A DNA stretch of 64,000 bases from Candidatus Sumerlaeota bacterium (GTDB lineage: Bacteria > Sumerlaeota > Sumerlaeia > MWCT01 > JAUWMI01): NCBI GenBank assembly GCA_030613245.1, contig JAUWMI010000014.1, forward strand, positions 20,144 through 84,143, in the 5' to 3' direction. Positions within the stretch are counted from its first letter, which is position 1; each line of letters begins with the position of its first letter. Of the stretch, positions 43,390-52,762 are shown in pieces. The notes under the pieces are model-generated. The model worked only from the letters and a program-made list of their open reading frames with translations. It made no database searches and was not told where the DNA came from. The position numbers were made by a program, and so were the translations under genes.

Positions 43390-44277
43390 CTAATGTTTCT
43401 TTTGTTTGAGGGCTTTTTGCGCCAAGTATGTCGTCGCTGTCGCTGCCAATCCAACGACAAGCTCAGCTTCCTCTCGATCCGGCACTCGCCCTTCTTGGAG
43501 ATGTCGCCCCATTTCACAGGCGTAACCCCAGATTTTCTCTATCGCTTGATTAATCGGCGGCGGGAACAGGTCCGGATGGTCGTTTATTATTTTCCCGAGA
43601 GTGTGTTTTGGTTTACCGGAAACGTCTCGCGCAACACACTCAAGGCCAGCGATGGCATGTTGAATAGCGCCTGTGACGTCTGGATCGGGCCGGCGAGAAA
43701 GGTCCTGCAATGCCAGATGAATCTCTCGGCTCGCGGTAGGACGTTCCGTTGATTTGAGTACCTCTATTGCACCACGGACAGAGGTCTCGAAAGCCTCGTC
43801 GCCACGAGTCTGAATGGCACCATGCACAAGCTGCCAGCCAATACCTTCTTCTCCGAAGTATTCGTTGATGGACTTTTCAAACTGACGGGCTTTTAAAAGG
43901 CCCTCTCTTGCTTTCACAAGACGCTCATAGATACCCTCAATTATATCGTACACGCGAAACCAATCGCATTTATCTACAAGGTTTTGCACATTTTGCCAAG
44001 AAGATTCCGGAAAAATACGCTCGAAAACTGAAGCATAATCAAAGGTTGGCATAGATTTCATTACAGAAGAAATCCATTTAGATGTTCCGGGATGGTCGCG
44101 TTTTGGCGTAGGCTGGCGAATGATTTCGCGAAGCTCTGACGGCGTAAGGCCTGTTTCGTGTGCGATAGAAACAAGCGCGCGGCGCAGTTCCGTTGGAGCA
44201 TCTTCTCGGACTGTTATTGCCTGGTAGCGATAGTAGCCGAATCTTTTCGAAAATGGTTTGCGAGGTTGCTTACTCAT
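43390..44277 (-). CDS. HEPN/AbiJ-like protein of a defence cassette
   Basis: 295 aa. The N-terminus (FGYYRYQAITVREDAPTELRRALVSIAHETGLTPSELREIIRQ) and C-terminus (GAIQHAIAGLECVARDVSGKPKHTLGKIIN...LEKxWGYAxEMGRHLQEGRVPDREEAELVVGLAATATTYL) match AbiJ-type abortive-infection proteins with HEPN-fold ends. The R-x4-6-H pattern (GRHLQEG, ECVARD) could be the RNase site, although this is not proven here. Lies 13 bp downstream of the restriction-modification gene on the same strand. It probably acts as an infection-triggered effector. Confidence 0.75.
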   Translation of the reverse strand: MSKQPRKPFSKRFGYYRYQAITVREDAPTELRRALVSIAHETGLTPSELREIIRQPTPKRDHPGTSKWISSVMKSMPTFDYASVFERIFPESSWQNVQNLVDKCDWFRVYDIIEGIYERLVKAREGLLKARQFEKSINEYFGEEGIGWQLVHGAIQTRGDEAFETSVRGAIEVLKSTERPTASREIHLALQDLSRRPDPDVTGAIQHAIAGLECVARDVSGKPKHTLGKIINDHPDLFPPPINQAIEKIWGYACEMGRHLQEGRVPDREEAELVVGLAATATTYLAQKALKQKKH

Positions 44278-44290
44278 GATCGCACCGATT

Positions 44291-47200
44291 TTAAAACTTA
44301 TTGCTTGTATCTTGCGCTACAGCGATTTCTTCTTCCGTGAGACCATACAATTCATATACCAAGCGATCAATCTGCTGATCGGTTGCCTTAATCTTACGTC
44401 GGAGAATCGTTTTCTCATGGTCGCTACGGGTTTCCGCCAGTTTCTCATGAAGGGTTAGCATGGAGTCAACCAGTTTTCCCATTCTATGGTTATCTACATT
44501 TGTGGGTTCTGGAACTGCGAATTGTAATATGTCTCTTATCATTATCTGGGGAAAAGTATCTTCATCGCTAATCTGAAACTTCTTCCGAAAATACCAGCCC
44601 ATAAAAGTAGAATTCAGAATTGCCAGTAAATATTTATAACTCATCTTTGCATCATCCTTGAGCTTCAGGACAAAAAGAAGAGTATTGCAATATGATTTGT
44701 ACGCAATATATGTTGCGAGTAAGGTTTTGCCCACAATCTTCCTGATTAAAATCTTTGGGCCGTCAAAGTGTGCCGCGTTACGTGGTGCGGCAAGCCACTT
44801 GCCATACTTGATCCAGTTATTTTTTTTCCAGAGACATTCATAACGTCCAATGTGTTTCCCGTCGTAAAAAGGCATCCAAGAACTATTTTTTTTGTGGTTA
44901 GCTGTAAAAGGTTTTGTGTCGCGAATTTCTTTAGTTTGTGGTGGTCTCCCTTTTCCGATTTCGTATGCTTTAATTCCAGAAAACATTTCTACAAAATCCG
45001 CTATACACTTATGCGATTTGTCTATTTTGGCAAAAATAGAGAATTCATTATTATCACTGTGTATATTGAACGCTTTCTGCTCGTACCAGTTTTCTGTTGG
45101 TGTAACGATTTCTCGAATAGGGTTTTTGATTTCCCTAATGAGACTTCCTTTCGCAAATAACTTGATCAAAACATTGCATTTGTGATAAGCCTCGATCTTG
45201 TGGGCTTTTTCAAAATGAAGCAGAGTTGTATCTACTGTTGACTCGGCAAAGACGCTTCCTGGCAGTGAGACAATTTCACGTAGCTTTGTATTCTGGAGCA
45301 AGAAATTGCGGAGATTTTGGGTAAATCCTAAATTGAGATACGTATCGGGCACAATGTAGCCAAACATTCCTACTGACTTCATCAGATTAGCCCCTTTCTC
45401 TATAAAGAGAACGTAGCTTTCACCGCGTCCTACAAATGTCTCAAATTGCGACCTCAGGTAGGATAAGCAGCCATTACTAAACTGCGCTCCATACGGCGGA
45501 TTGCCGATGACGGCATCGAAGCCGCCGGATTTCATGATTTCGGGGAACTCGGCTTTCCAATCGAAGGCGTTGATGCGGTACATTTCTTCTTCATCGAACA
45601 TATCCACCTGCTGGTTGTCGTAGAAGTCGGGGCCGATGAGGGAGTTGCCGCATTTGATGTTGTTGCCGAGGTCGGGGAGGGCGCGTTCATGTAAGAATGC
45701 GAGCTGTTTATCAAGTGTTTCGGAGGATTCGTCCTCAAGAACCTTGAGAAGGAGCGAGAGTTTGGTTACCTCCACGGCTTGCGGATCAATGTCCACACCG
45801 TAGATGTTGTTAAGTAAAATGCGCTTGCGTTCAGTGGTGGTGAGGCGCCATTCACCGCGACGATCCTGAAAGATTGCTGGGTTTTTTCTACGCGCCCATT
45901 TCTTGGGGTCGTCATTGACGTACTTCTCAAGGTGCCATTCGAGCAGGTACTTGTAGGCACCGAGCAGGAACGAACCGGAGCCACATGCAGGGTCAAGTAT
46001 GCGAAGTTTGCTTGCGCCGCCGCGCGGGCCGGGTTTCTTGCCTTCAACCAGTTTCCCAACCGTGTTTTTGACGATATAGTCAACGATGTAGGTGGGGGTA
46101 TAGTAAACGCCACCGGCTTTTCTGACCTCGGGCTTTTCCTCGACCACGGCGCGGTGGCCTTTTGTCAGGCGGATTACTTTGCCAAGAAACTGCTCATAGA
46201 TGTGGCCGAGAATATCAGCGGGCAGGACGGAGAATTCATAGGGGCTTTCGGGATAGTAGAGATTTTTTATGATCTCCTTGAGATGCTTGTCATCTATTTT
46301 GATGTTGGGAGTGAGCGTGTCAGGTTCACCGGGGCGATCTTTTTCCACGTTGAAATAAAACAGGCCTGAGTTGTAGCGCTGGTCGGCAAGCTCATACAGG
46401 TGGCGCAGGCGCGCATACACACGGGTGCCGTTTCGCAGTGCCTGGAGGCGGCCGTAGTCCTCGATGCCGCGGTCCTCGCAGAAACGCAGGAAGATAATGC
46501 GGTCAATGGTACGCTGCACGGCGAAGTTGAGTTCGCGCTGCGTGAGGCCGGGGTTGCGGAGGGCGATGTTGCGGGCCAGCATGTCGCGCCACGATTCGAT
46601 CTCAGCCAGGAAAGCGTCGTCAACCTCGGCGGTGCCACGCTTGCGGTAGGTTGACTCGGCATACTTGTCGAACGAGCCTTTCAAGACATCTTCGCGCGAA
46701 AAAATTGAGGCGATGTCGTCCCAGCGCTCCAGGTAGTCAGTGAATTTCAGATAAAGCGTGCGCGCTTTTGAAGGCTTGTCGGTCACCGCGGGGCGAATGC
46801 GGCAGTCGTAGACGACAAACTCTTCAAAATCGGTCAATATGCTGAGCGGGAGTTTGGCTGACCAGGCGTAGCGGCGTAGCTGGAATGCGGGAGAGATGTC
46901 TTCTTTCAGGTTGACTGCTGGTTTCTTCGTTTCGACGAAGAACTTGCGCGTTCCGCCGATGCGGAAACAATAATCCGGTGCTTTGGTAGCGCCGCCGACC
47001 TTGATGGCGTCCTCGTGGATCACATCCTTGTAAGCCTCGGCGTAGCCCTGGACGTTCTCGACGTCCCAGCCGAGTGCTTTGAACATAGGATTGACAAATT
47101 CCTGGCGCAGCTGTGTCTCGTTGTAGACCTCGGAACGGTAAGCCTCGATGTTGCGCTCGAATCTCTTGACTAATTCGTGGATGGCTTTCGGTGCGGGCAA
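44291..47200 (-). CDS. type IIG restriction-modification enzyme (Eco57I/BREX-PglX-like methylase)
   Basis: 969 aa from the TTG at 47200, which has AGGAGG 6-7 bases upstream; the frame can be extended to 47224 but without a ribosome site. An N-terminal PD-(D/E)xK nuclease is suggested by PDYCFRIGG...FFVETKKP (Asp 77, Glu 91, Lys 93). A helical linker leads to the amino-methyltransferase: motif I ILDPACGSGSF (402-412) and motif IV VIGNPPYG near 550. The C-terminal TaqI-like specificity domain ends in coiled coil (HEKLAETRSDHEKTILRRKIKATDQQIDRLVYEL). One polypeptide likely cuts and methylates DNA. Operon with the HEPN gene. Confidence 0.9.
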   Translation of the reverse strand: MPAPKAIHELVKRFERNIEAYRSEVYNETQLRQEFVNPMFKALGWDVENVQGYAEAYKDVIHEDAIKVGGATKAPDYCFRIGGTRKFFVETKKPAVNLKEDISPAFQLRRYAWSAKLPLSILTDFEEFVVYDCRIRPAVTDKPSKARTLYLKFTDYLERWDDIASIFSREDVLKGSFDKYAESTYRKRGTAEVDDAFLAEIESWRDMLARNIALRNPGLTQRELNFAVQRTIDRIIFLRFCEDRGIEDYGRLQALRNGTRVYARLRHLYELADQRYNSGLFYFNVEKDRPGEPDTLTPNIKIDDKHLKEIIKNLYYPESPYEFSVLPADILGHIYEQFLGKVIRLTKGHRAVVEEKPEVRKAGGVYYTPTYIVDYIVKNTVGKLVEGKKPGPRGGASKLRILDPACGSGSFLLGAYKYLLEWHLEKYVNDDPKKWARRKNPAIFQDRRGEWRLTTTERKRILLNNIYGVDIDPQAVEVTKLSLLLKVLEDESSETLDKQLAFLHERALPDLGNNIKCGNSLIGPDFYDNQQVDMFDEEEMYRINAFDWKAEFPEIMKSGGFDAVIGNPPYGAQFSNGCLSYLRSQFETFVGRGESYVLFIEKGANLMKSVGMFGYIVPDTYLNLGFTQNLRNFLLQNTKLREIVSLPGSVFAESTVDTTLLHFEKAHKIEAYHKCNVLIKLFAKGSLIREIKNPIREIVTPTENWYEQKAFNIHSDNNEFSIFAKIDKSHKCIADFVEMFSGIKAYEIGKGRPPQTKEIRDTKPFTANHKKNSSWMPFYDGKHIGRYECLWKKNNWIKYGKWLAAPRNAAHFDGPKILIRKIVGKTLLATYIAYKSYCNTLLFVLKLKDDAKMSYKYLLAILNSTFMGWYFRKKFQISDEDTFPQIMIRDILQFAVPEPTNVDNHRMGKLVDSMLTLHEKLAETRSDHEKTILRRKIKATDQQIDRLVYELYGLTEEEIAVAQDTSNKF

Positions 47201-47340
47201 TGTTTGCCTCCTGTCTATTTGCAAAACTTCACAGAGGAGATATTAAGCTAAACGTTGTGTATCGCTTCTTCTCTCTCTAGCATCAAGACGCCTTGTCTTT
47301 CTAAATAAATATAGATATATTCAAAACCAAAATGGTAATA

Positions 47341-47490
47341 ATGTCAATAAACTTCGAGGATTTTGTGGACAAAATACAGAAGAGTTGCGAAGACCTGGAG
47401 CTGAATCAACGGGAAGTGTCGGATTACAAAATCAAGTTGTTGATTTTGTCCAGAGCAGGAAAGCGGAGCAATTATGCTGAGCCAGAGTAA
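47341..47490 (+). CDS. small frame overlapping the 47474 gene
   Basis: 49 codons from ATG 47341, charged and helical (NFEDFVDKIQKSCEDLELNQ...), overlapping the next gene's start by 17 bp. No Shine-Dalgarno. Could be a coupled leader or chance. Confidence 0.35.
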   Translation: MSINFEDFVDKIQKSCEDLELNQREVSDYKIKLLILSRAGKRSNYAEPE

Positions 47491-49861
47491 AAGAAACCAA
47501 TTGGTGGGTGTCTTAGTGCTTATCTTAGTATTCGGAATCATTTATTTTATTGCGCCGAGGGTGAAGCATCACGCCGCGGAGGAATTTCCGGACATTGCAC
47601 CACAATTGGCGGAACTGGAGGGGTGTCTCGAAACGCATTTAGCGATGTACGGAGAACCCCCGAGAACATGGAAGGCATTTCTGGACTTTTATACGCAGGA
47701 AAACCGCCTCGACCCAACTGCCCCACGCATTGACCCAAAAGCCTGGGTGTACGAAATCGGTCTTCAAAAGAATTTCTGGAGCGATCCCAGCGATCCAACT
47801 GCTAAAGGCATTGGATGGCGTGTGGAGACCGACCTGACCGTGCCAGCGACGCCTTCGGGCCTGAACTATCAACGCCGGTGGGTAGCTCAGGCACGTGGGT
47901 TGATCGTTCGGCTACGTCACAGACAAGAGCCGCATGTTCAAATGGTAAAATGGCTCCCCTTACAAGAGCAAATCTCGATGGCGAAGAAAGCGGATGCAGC
48001 AGGGCTAGTTCGCCTGCTTGATGCATGGTATGATAATGTGCCTGGAGATGGGGCTGCAGTGGCGTTTGTGGAAGCGATTTTCCCAACACTTGAAAGCGCA
48101 TTGAAACATTCCGACCGAGATGTGAAACGGGCTGCGATCCGCTGCACTGCTATGGCTCTGAAACAGACCGTTGCCCTTGATCGTTCCGGTAAATCCGCTA
48201 CAACTGCAAACGTTCTTGACTTGATCCGTTCATTTGTCCGTACCGCTGATGGACCCGATCGGATCACAGCCTTGAAACCGCTATATGCCCTGCCAGCTGA
48301 GACATGGCGCAAGGTAATGAACGAATGGATGAACGACCCCGATTCCCGGCTTCGGGCTGTGGTTATAGCCGCCTTTACGGCACAGTGGGATTATTTTGAC
48401 TCTGACGAATACTATCGACGACCGCGTGTGCCATACGTCATCGATCCCCCCACCTTTAAGAAATTCCGTTCGGATTCCGACCGAACTGTGCAATTGGGAT
48501 TGTTGCGCCTGATGGGCAAGAGGGCCTCGCGTTTTGCCGGATCTCAAAGGCGCTCCTACCTTGGGGAAGATTCTCTACAGCATATCGTTCTGCAGCTGTT
48601 GAGCGGCCAGGACGAAGAAGCTCAAATTGCCTTCCTCGAAAGCCTGAATTGGCAAGGCTATCGTTACATGTTGACGGTCGGCGCGGAGGAAAAAACGAGG
48701 GAAGAATTAAAAAACATGCTGGAAGCGCTTTGCTCGCATTCCAATCTTTCAATTCGGCGACACGCACTCCGCCTACGAATGGACGGCGAAAATTGGCGGC
48801 CCAACAATTTCGAGCAGGTAGCTCCGTTGCTCGAGTCGGACGACCCGGATAATCTACGGGTAGCAGGGAAAGCACTACTCCCTACTATTAGTCAAGAAGA
48901 GCCATCTATACCTCGTGGAAAAGACGCATTTCTCGAACGGGCTCTTTCCCTGGAAGACCCGCTTCTGGCGGCATTTTTGGGGCTTGATGCGCGGCATCCA
49001 TGGAAGTGGAGTGGAAGCAAATACCGTCGCGCTTTCTCCCCGAGCGAGGAAATACCCCTCTTGCGGAAATGGAACAATTCGACAGATCCCAGAATACGTC
49101 GCCTACTTGTGAGCCGAGTAGCTGCCTTACTAAATCACCGCGAAAAATTATCTGATGAAGAATGGCGCGAGATCCAAGCGATGAAGAAGCGTCTGCTCAA
49201 CGACTCGGATTCAACCGTCCGTTTATATGCCGCCCAGCGATTCCTCAGAGAAAACCAGGAACAGCTATTGGCATGGATACGCAAGCAGGAAGATCCCGTT
49301 CGGCGCGATGCAGCTCTCTTCTTCGGCACCCGGGAGCGCCCCTCGCTGCGGAAGGAACTGGAACGGGTGCTGAAACTCGGAGATGCACGGAGCAGGTGGC
49401 AAGCCCACAACAGCTTGCTGGAGTTGGGCGAGTCACCAGAGTCTGTTCTTTATCTAAAGAATCTAAGTCAACGGCTTAAAGTGCAGAAATCGTTTCGGGA
49501 TTTTCGCACTCTGTGGGCCGCTATCCAAACATACAGCATTGACAATGGACAGGGGCTTTACGAATTACGCTGCCTAACCACACCTCATGCGTATATATCC
49601 GTCATGCCACACGACCCGTTTCAAGCTAAGATTCCATCCTATTATCGGTTTTTTCGACCGCGTAAACTCTATTCCTGGGCGCTTCAGGGAATTGGCACGG
49701 ATGGGCGTGACGAGTTCACCCCATTAGTTCCGCAACTTGAGGTTCTGGCCACTTCAAGTCCAAACGATTTCCGTCAGAAGGCCCGGCAATCCATTCTGCC
49801 GGTTTGTTACGATCCAACGAATGGACTCCTGAGCTCCGGCGATTATCTCTTCGTATGGTAG
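47474..49861 (+). CDS. HEAT-repeat-like protein with pseudopilin-like C-terminal domain
   Basis: 795 aa. N-terminal helix (NQLVGVLVLILVFGIIYFIAP) anchors it. Residues 160-640 are made of helical HEAT/Armadillo-like repeats (DRDVKRAAIRCTAMALK, DSTVRLYAAQRFLREN, DPVRRDAALFFGTRE). The last 145 residues match the head of type II secretion pseudopilin-like proteins without their hydrophobic helix: RTLWAAIQTYSIDNG, LTTPHAYISVMPHDPFQ, YYRFFRPRKLYSWALQGIGTDG and YDPTNGLLSSGD. The protein at 8398 ends with the same YDPTNG..SSGD box. An architecture of anchor-HEAT-pseudopilin is not one I know. Role unknown; extracytoplasmic scaffold is an inference. Confidence 0.85.
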   Translation: MLSQSKRNQLVGVLVLILVFGIIYFIAPRVKHHAAEEFPDIAPQLAELEGCLETHLAMYGEPPRTWKAFLDFYTQENRLDPTAPRIDPKAWVYEIGLQKNFWSDPSDPTAKGIGWRVETDLTVPATPSGLNYQRRWVAQARGLIVRLRHRQEPHVQMVKWLPLQEQISMAKKADAAGLVRLLDAWYDNVPGDGAAVAFVEAIFPTLESALKHSDRDVKRAAIRCTAMALKQTVALDRSGKSATTANVLDLIRSFVRTADGPDRITALKPLYALPAETWRKVMNEWMNDPDSRLRAVVIAAFTAQWDYFDSDEYYRRPRVPYVIDPPTFKKFRSDSDRTVQLGLLRLMGKRASRFAGSQRRSYLGEDSLQHIVLQLLSGQDEEAQIAFLESLNWQGYRYMLTVGAEEKTREELKNMLEALCSHSNLSIRRHALRLRMDGENWRPNNFEQVAPLLESDDPDNLRVAGKALLPTISQEEPSIPRGKDAFLERALSLEDPLLAAFLGLDARHPWKWSGSKYRRAFSPSEEIPLLRKWNNSTDPRIRRLLVSRVAALLNHREKLSDEEWREIQAMKKRLLNDSDSTVRLYAAQRFLRENQEQLLAWIRKQEDPVRRDAALFFGTRERPSLRKELERVLKLGDARSRWQAHNSLLELGESPESVLYLKNLSQRLKVQKSFRDFRTLWAAIQTYSIDNGQGLYELRCLTTPHAYISVMPHDPFQAKIPSYYRFFRPRKLYSWALQGIGTDGRDEFTPLVPQLEVLATSSPNDFRQKARQSILPVCYDPTNGLLSSGDYLFVW

Positions 49862-49923
49862 CGATTGAAGTAACTAAGAATATAGCGACAGCAGGAGTAT
49901 CGGACAATTCAAGGTTCCTGATG

Positions 49924-51057
49924 TCAGGAGATCAGGCTGTGGATTTCGTCGGCGATGGTGAAGGCAGCGTGGGGACGTGCAATGCGGGTTGCCGCGTCGC
50001 GGAGCTCTCGAGCGCGATCAGGATGCTCAAGCAGGTATCGAAGCTTAAATTCCAGATCCACCAGACTATTGACTTTGACTCCGGCGCCGGCCTCCAGAAG
50101 ATAGTCGCTATTGCGCTCTTCCTGGCCGGGAATCGGTGAAAAGATGATAATCGGCAAGCCCTTCGCCAGTGATTCCGACGCAGAAAGCCCACCTGGTTTA
50201 GTGATGATGAAGTCCGAGACTTCCATCAGCTCTTCGATCGTTGAAATAAACGGAAAGGTCTTTAGCTGGATGTGATCTGGCAGGGTCATAGAGTCCAGCT
50301 TGGCTTTCAGCTTCTTGTTCTGGCCTGCCACAGCGAGGATTTGCAACGGCACAGGAATGTTGGCAATTGCCATTACCGCGTCTTGTATCTGCCGCATTCC
50401 GAATCCGCCTGACAGCACCATGATTCGGGGAGTATCCGGGCTGAGCCCCAGATCGTCGAGCACCTTTTGCTGATTGATAGGCCTGGAGAAAACCGGGTGA
50501 ATGGGAATACCAGAGATTGAGATCTGGTTCGGACCATAGCCAACCTTCTGCAATTTATAGGCGATAGCCTCGGTTGCCACGAAGTAGCGGGTAATGCCCC
50601 CCATGCTCCAGAGTGAATGCATGTCGAAGTCCGTAACAACTACGGTGAGGGGGATGGAAAGATTTTTTTTTCGCACATAGCGCGATAAAATCTCGGCAGG
50701 TAAAAAGTGGGTGCAGAGGATGATATCGGGCACTTCCTTTTTGACGAACCGCACCAGCTTGGTTGAGTTGAAGTTCTGGATCACACCGATGATTTTTGGT
50801 ACATTGGTATCTGAACTTGCCACCTCCTTATCGAATCGCTCGTACACGTAGCCCCATAAGGTTGGGGCGTAGTTGGCCATCTTGAGGTAGCTAGCGGCAT
50901 AGAAGCGGCCAAACGTTTTGGTGGTAAATTTCAGGGCATCGATGTTGCGGACAACCAGACCGGGATAGCGTTCTTTGAATGCAGATTCAAGGGCATCGGC
51001 AGCACGGACGTGTCCAACTCCCGCAGACACCGAGATGAGCAGCACCTTCTTGCCCAT
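49924..51057 (-). CDS. processive diacylglycerol/MGDG-synthase-type glycosyltransferase
   Basis: 377 aa of GT28 type. N-terminal KVLLISVSAGVGHVRAADALESAFKERYP is the MGDG_synth domain start (GxGHxxAA). VTDFDMHSLWSMGGITRYFVATE and IPIHPVF lie in the acceptor domain. The C-terminal UDP-sugar domain has RIMVLSGGFGM, SDFIITKPGGLSASESLAKGLPIIIFSPIPGQEERNSDYL. It transfers a sugar, usually glucose or galactose, to diacylglycerol at the inner face of the membrane, making a glycolipid. Converges with the 47474 gene. AAAGGA precedes the ATG. Confidence 0.9.
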   Translation of the reverse strand: MGKKVLLISVSAGVGHVRAADALESAFKERYPGLVVRNIDALKFTTKTFGRFYAASYLKMANYAPTLWGYVYERFDKEVASSDTNVPKIIGVIQNFNSTKLVRFVKKEVPDIILCTHFLPAEILSRYVRKKNLSIPLTVVVTDFDMHSLWSMGGITRYFVATEAIAYKLQKVGYGPNQISISGIPIHPVFSRPINQQKVLDDLGLSPDTPRIMVLSGGFGMRQIQDAVMAIANIPVPLQILAVAGQNKKLKAKLDSMTLPDHIQLKTFPFISTIEELMEVSDFIITKPGGLSASESLAKGLPIIIFSPIPGQEERNSDYLLEAGAGVKVNSLVDLEFKLRYLLEHPDRARELRDAATRIARPHAAFTIADEIHSLIS

Positions 51058-51327
51058 TTATCGGAATTCCTTTCTGCGAAGCCTAAGGGGAATCAACTGC
51101 TTGTTACGTTGGAAAGAGTTTAACATGAAGAGTGCATCAGGCAAGAGAATTTTTCTTGTGAGCCATGCACCCGGAACCGCAACGATGTACCCTGAGGGAG
51201 TAGTTGGCCTGCAATGCGAAGACGTTGGGGTTCAGCGAGGAATTTTACTTGCTTTTTTTCGCAATGTGAGTCAGATGTTTTAAATCTTGCAGTCAAAAAG
51301 CCAAAGGAACGGAGGAGCGATCTGACC

Positions 51328-52065
51328 ATGACAAGGAAAATTAGCGTTGCGCTTATGGGAATGTGCCTCCTGGGAGGCGTATCCCTGGGAGCGGAAGAGC
51401 TCAAGCAGCCGCCTGGCACGTATGTGGTGTTTCATACCACAAAGGGGAAGGTCGTATGTCGGCTTTTTACCGATAAGGCGCCAAAGACAACGGCTAACTT
51501 CATCGGACTGGTTGAGGGGACAAAAGAATGGGTAGATCCGAAAACCAAAGAACGCGTGAAGCGCCCGTTTTATAATGGCCTGATCTTCCATCGGGTAATT
51601 CCGGGCTTCATGATTCAAACCGGCTGTCCGTTAGGAACCGGAACTGGAGGCCCGGGCTACAGGTTCTCCGACGAGTTCCATCCGGCCCTCAAACATAATA
51701 AGCCGGGCATCCTGTCAATGGCCAATGCTGGCCCGAATACCAATGGCAGTCAATTCTTCATCACGCTGGTTCCTACGCCCCATCTGGATCGCAGGCATTC
51801 TGTGTTCGGCGAAGTGGTTGAGGGTATGGACGTGGTTAACGCGATAGTCAAGGTTCCGCGCAACCAACGCGACCGGCCACTTACCGACGTGGTGATGACC
51901 AAGGTGGAGATCGTTCGTATTCCAAAAGCAAAGCCCGAGGCGCCGAAACCCGAAAAGAAAGAGGCCAAGAAAAAGGATGAAAAGGAAAAGCCGAGTGAAC
52001 CAGAAAAGGTAGAGGAGGCAACAAAGGATAAGCCGATAACGCCGGAAACAGAGACAGTATATTAG
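51328..52065 (+). CDS. exported cyclophilin-type peptidyl-prolyl isomerase
   Basis: 245 aa from ATG 51328 (GGAGGAG upstream). Signal peptide MTRKISVALMGMCLLGGVSL. Cyclophilin core: GKVVCRLFTDKAPKTTANFIGL, FYNGLIFHRVIPGFMIQTGCP (catalytic Arg in FHRV), GPNTNGSQFFITLVPTPHLDRRHSVFGEVVEGMDVV. The tail (residues 205-245) is Lys/Glu/Pro-rich. It would catalyse proline isomerisation in envelope protein folding. The frame extends upstream to 51214 without a ribosome site. A strong terminator follows. Confidence 0.93.
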   Translation: MTRKISVALMGMCLLGGVSLGAEELKQPPGTYVVFHTTKGKVVCRLFTDKAPKTTANFIGLVEGTKEWVDPKTKERVKRPFYNGLIFHRVIPGFMIQTGCPLGTGTGGPGYRFSDEFHPALKHNKPGILSMANAGPNTNGSQFFITLVPTPHLDRRHSVFGEVVEGMDVVNAIVKVPRNQRDRPLTDVVMTKVEIVRIPKAKPEAPKPEKKEAKKKDEKEKPSEPEKVEEATKDKPITPETETVY

Positions 52066-52105
52066 TAGGACTTACGTTCAGAGACGTACATGCGCCTTGA
52101 ATTTG

Positions 52106-52139
52106 GCAGCGAGAGATAGGGGGTCTCGCTGCTTTTTTT
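52106..52139 (+). terminator. intrinsic terminator after the cyclophilin gene
   Basis: GCAGCGAGA and TCTCGCTGC form a 9-bp stem with a purine-rich loop, followed by seven T. Confidence 0.9.
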
Positions 52140-52336
52140 ATTGCGGCTCTTGCGGCTAATTCTCTTGTGGCCTATTTTGATGGCTCTTTGTCAGATAGGT
52201 TAGCAAGAAAGCCTCTGATGCATTGAATAACTTCAGTGTTTTCATATCTCGGCAAGTGTACGGCAGTTGCTTGGATCTGTGCCTCATTACGTAATGTGCC
52301 TGCTGTGTATTCCCTCTTCATCAGCCAACAGGGCGA

Positions 52337-52364
52337 GTAGGGGCGTTTAATTAAACGCCCCTAC
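52337..52364. repeat. GTAGGGGC palindrome, core GTTTAATTAAAC (perfect)
   Basis: Fourth perfect 28-bp palindrome, with yet another core. Confidence 0.9.
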
Positions 52365-52407
52365 TATTCAGCCGACCTTTCTCTATTGTTACGATCAAAA
52401 AACGCTA

Positions 52408-52751
52408 CCTCATTTGACAAAGAGCCTCTTTTTCTATGATCTTGTTAATGCATTCATAGCCCCCTCACCTTACTCCTCTCCCCCAAGGGAGAGGAAAAAA
52501 CACTGCGCAGACTGCTGTTCATTTTCGCGCAGCCAAATCATGACAGACAAAATTACTTACATTCGTCCGGAGATGACAGTCCAGCAGACAGAAGACCCTA
52601 CTTCCCTCTCCCTTGTGGATCGCCATCTCCAGTCATTGCCCAATCTTGCCTCCTCTCCCCTTGCGGGAGAGGATAGAGGTGAGGGGGGAAATGCGTCTTG
52701 TGCGTAGGGATTATCTCTCCCAAAATGGTAACTCATTTGACAAAGAGCCAT
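52408..52751. repeat. composite repeat region with CTCATTTGACAAAGAGCC copies and CTCTCCC...GGGAGAGG hairpins
   Basis: CTCATTTGACAAAGAGCC occurs at 52410-52427 and 52732-52749, with a related inverted TGGCTCTTTGTCA at 52179. Between them lie two hairpins built on CCTCTCCC/GGGAGAGG (around 52474-52494 and 52652-52675), the second extended by CCTC...GAGG arms to GGTGAGGGG. A fourth repeat class, not protein coding. Confidence 0.7.
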
Positions 52752-52762
52752 AAAATACAAAT

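Noticed and set aside
51124..51283. Short plus-strand frame MKSASGKRIFLVSHAPG... before the cyclophilin gene
   Set aside because: No ribosome site, no recognisable domain, lies between divergent genes.
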